NCBI GenBank assembly: GCA_025928415.1
Contig: JAICJK010000027.1
Span: 1-12,400 of the forward strand
Direction: 5' to 3'
Length of the DNA stretch: 12,400 nt
Source of the DNA: Solirubrobacteraceae bacterium
Lineage (GTDB): Bacteria; Actinomycetota; Thermoleophilia; Solirubrobacterales; Solirubrobacteraceae
Shown here: piece after piece, positions 11,389-12,400 of the stretch
Layout: every line of letters begins with the position of its first letter
How positions within the stretch are numbered: position 1 is the stretch's first letter
Position numbers and translations under genes: made by a program
The notes under the pieces: generated by a model
Told to the model about the DNA's origin: nothing
What the model saw: only the letters and a program-made list of their open reading frames with translations
Database searches by the model: none

Positions 11389-12400
11389 GGTCGGATTCGA
11401 CGGGCGGTCATTCCTGGCCGGACGGGGAGTGGCCCGGTACACGCGTCGACTGGCGGCTTCGCTCGCCTCCCGGCACCCCGCCGACGGGTGGCACGCGTTC
11501 GTCCCCGGCACCGGGCACGTCGACGCCCCGGACCCGCGCGTGGTCCTGCACCGCGACCCCCGCCCGCAACGCCTGCTGTTCGCGTCGGCGGCCCTCACAG
11601 GTCGCCCGCGCCTGGACGGCCTGCTCGGGGCGCCGGTCGACGTCGTGTGGATCCCTGCGCCCGCGCCCGTCGCCGTCTCGCCGGGCGTGCCGTACGTCCT
11701 GACGGTGCACGACCTCTCCTTCGAGCGGCGCCCGGGCGACTTCACCCCCTACGAGCGTCTCTGGCACCACCTCGCGCGCCCCCGGCGGCTGGGGCGGCGG
11801 GCGGCGCGGATCGTCTGCGTGTCGGAGGCGGTGGCCGCCGAGGTCCGGGCGCAGTGGCCCGTCGACCCGGCGCGCGTCAGCGTGGTCCTCAACGGCGTCG
11901 ACCGCCCGGCGGCGACGGCGAAGACCCCCCATCCGGACAGGTCGCTTCCGGAGCGCTACCTGCTGTGGGTCGGCGCCCTGGAGCCGCGCAAGGCGCCGGA
12001 GGTGCTCGGGCGCGCCTTCGCCGCCGCGCGCGCCCGCGGCCTCGACGCCGAGCTCGTGGTGGCCGGGGAGGGCCGCCTGTCCGGCGCCATCGCGGGGCCG
12101 CACGTGCACCTGCTCGGCGCGGTCAGCGACGCCCGCCTGCGCGAGCTCTACGCCCACGCGCTCGCGCTCGTGATGCCGTCGTGGCTGGAGGGCTTCGGCC
12201 TCCCGCCGCTGGAGGCCGCCGCCCATGGCGTGCCCTCGGTGGTGAGCGACCTGCCCGTCTTCCGCGAGACGCTCGGCGCCGGCGCGCTGCGGGTCGCGCC
12301 CGGCGACGCCGACGCCCTGGCCGACGCGCTGTTGCGGATCGCGCGCGAGCCCGCGCTGCGCGGCGAGCTCGCGGCCGCCGCGGCGGCGCGGATCGCGCCG
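11384..12400 (+). CDS. Family 4 glycosyltransferase (3' end beyond window)
   Basis: Partial; 339 codons are present with no stop. GTG 11384 is the only plausible start: an in-frame TGA lies at 11375-11377, and the protein then begins VEVGFDGRSFLAGRGVARYT, matching the usual GT4 opening (V-x-x-D-x-R-x-x-x-x-G-x-G-R/V-Y). Other landmarks are VLTVHDLSF (105-113), IVCVSEAV (143-150), VVLNGVD (167-173), LLWVGALEPRKAPEVLGRAF (193-212), VVAGEG (225-230) and E269-GFGLPPL-E277 (EX7E), then HGVPSVVSDLPVFRE. A retaining glycosyltransferase using a nucleotide sugar, it belongs to a different GT4 branch from the divergent neighbour. There is no Shine-Dalgarno, so the transcript may be leaderless. It probably works on the same cell-surface glycan. 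Confidence 0.92.
   Translation, partial: MEVGFDGRSFLAGRGVARYTRRLAASLASRHPADGWHAFVPGTGHVDAPDPRVVLHRDPRPQRLLFASAALTGRPRLDGLLGAPVDVVWIPAPAPVAVSPGVPYVLTVHDLSFERRPGDFTPYERLWHHLARPRRLGRRAARIVCVSEAVAAEVRAQWPVDPARVSVVLNGVDRPAATAKTPHPDRSLPERYLLWVGALEPRKAPEVLGRAFAAARARGLDAELVVAGEGRLSGAIAGPHVHLLGAVSDARLRELYAHALALVMPSWLEGFGLPPLEAAAHGVPSVVSDLPVFRETLGAGALRVAPGDADALADALLRIAREPALRGELAAAAAARIAP

Overview
The window is very GC-rich DNA, with coding codons ending almost always in G or C. Genes are densely packed, often overlap by 1-4 bases and often start with GTG. Gene content (a tsaE-tsaB-rimI-tsaD run, a glutaredoxin-rex pair, a DUF1844-type protein, an LPXTG protein) points to a high-GC actinobacterium. A deep-branching lineage such as Thermoleophilia/Solirubrobacterales is my best guess. 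That assignment is inference from composition and family resemblance; I ran no search. I see no tRNA, rRNA, CRISPR array, transposase or phage gene.

Region 1 (1-5603, minus strand) looks like one long operon, read from 5603 down to 1. It opens with a small secreted LPXTG surface protein. Four genes of tRNA t6A modification and ribosomal-protein acetylation follow (tsaE, tsaB, rimI, tsaD). Then come a mini-glutaredoxin, the NADH/NAD+ sensor Rex, a YbdK-type glutamate-cysteine-ligase-like enzyme and a DUF1844-like protein whose Gly-Gly-Pro tail runs off the window. Junctions are 4-base GTGA or ATGA overlaps, a 1-base overlap, a 14-base overlap, or gaps of 11-12 bases. A strong hairpin sits directly against the rimI start.

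Region 2 (5604-5794) is the only sizeable non-coding stretch, a 191-base divergent promoter region. It holds a -10 element for the minus operon and a -35/-10 pair for the plus genes. It also holds a possible 38-codon leader ORF that ends by ATGA overlap on the flippase start.

Region 3 (5795-12400) is a surface-polysaccharide locus. On the plus strand are a Wzx-like flippase, a Wzy/WaaL-like O-antigen ligase or polymerase, and a small one-span membrane protein. Converging on these from the minus strand are a GT4 and a GT2 glycosyltransferase. A second GT4 gene starts divergently, 33 bases from the first, and runs off the right edge. Together they could assemble a lipid-linked glycan (GT2 and two GT4), flip it (Wzx) and polymerise or ligate it (Wzy/WaaL-like).

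The most interesting signals are regulatory: a TAnnnT element exactly 9 bases before four start codons, suggesting leaderless transcription; the leader ORF plus hairpin before the flippase; the hairpin with competing pairings at tsaB/rimI; and the interlocked divergent starts of the two GT4 genes. I found no clear case for an entirely new system.
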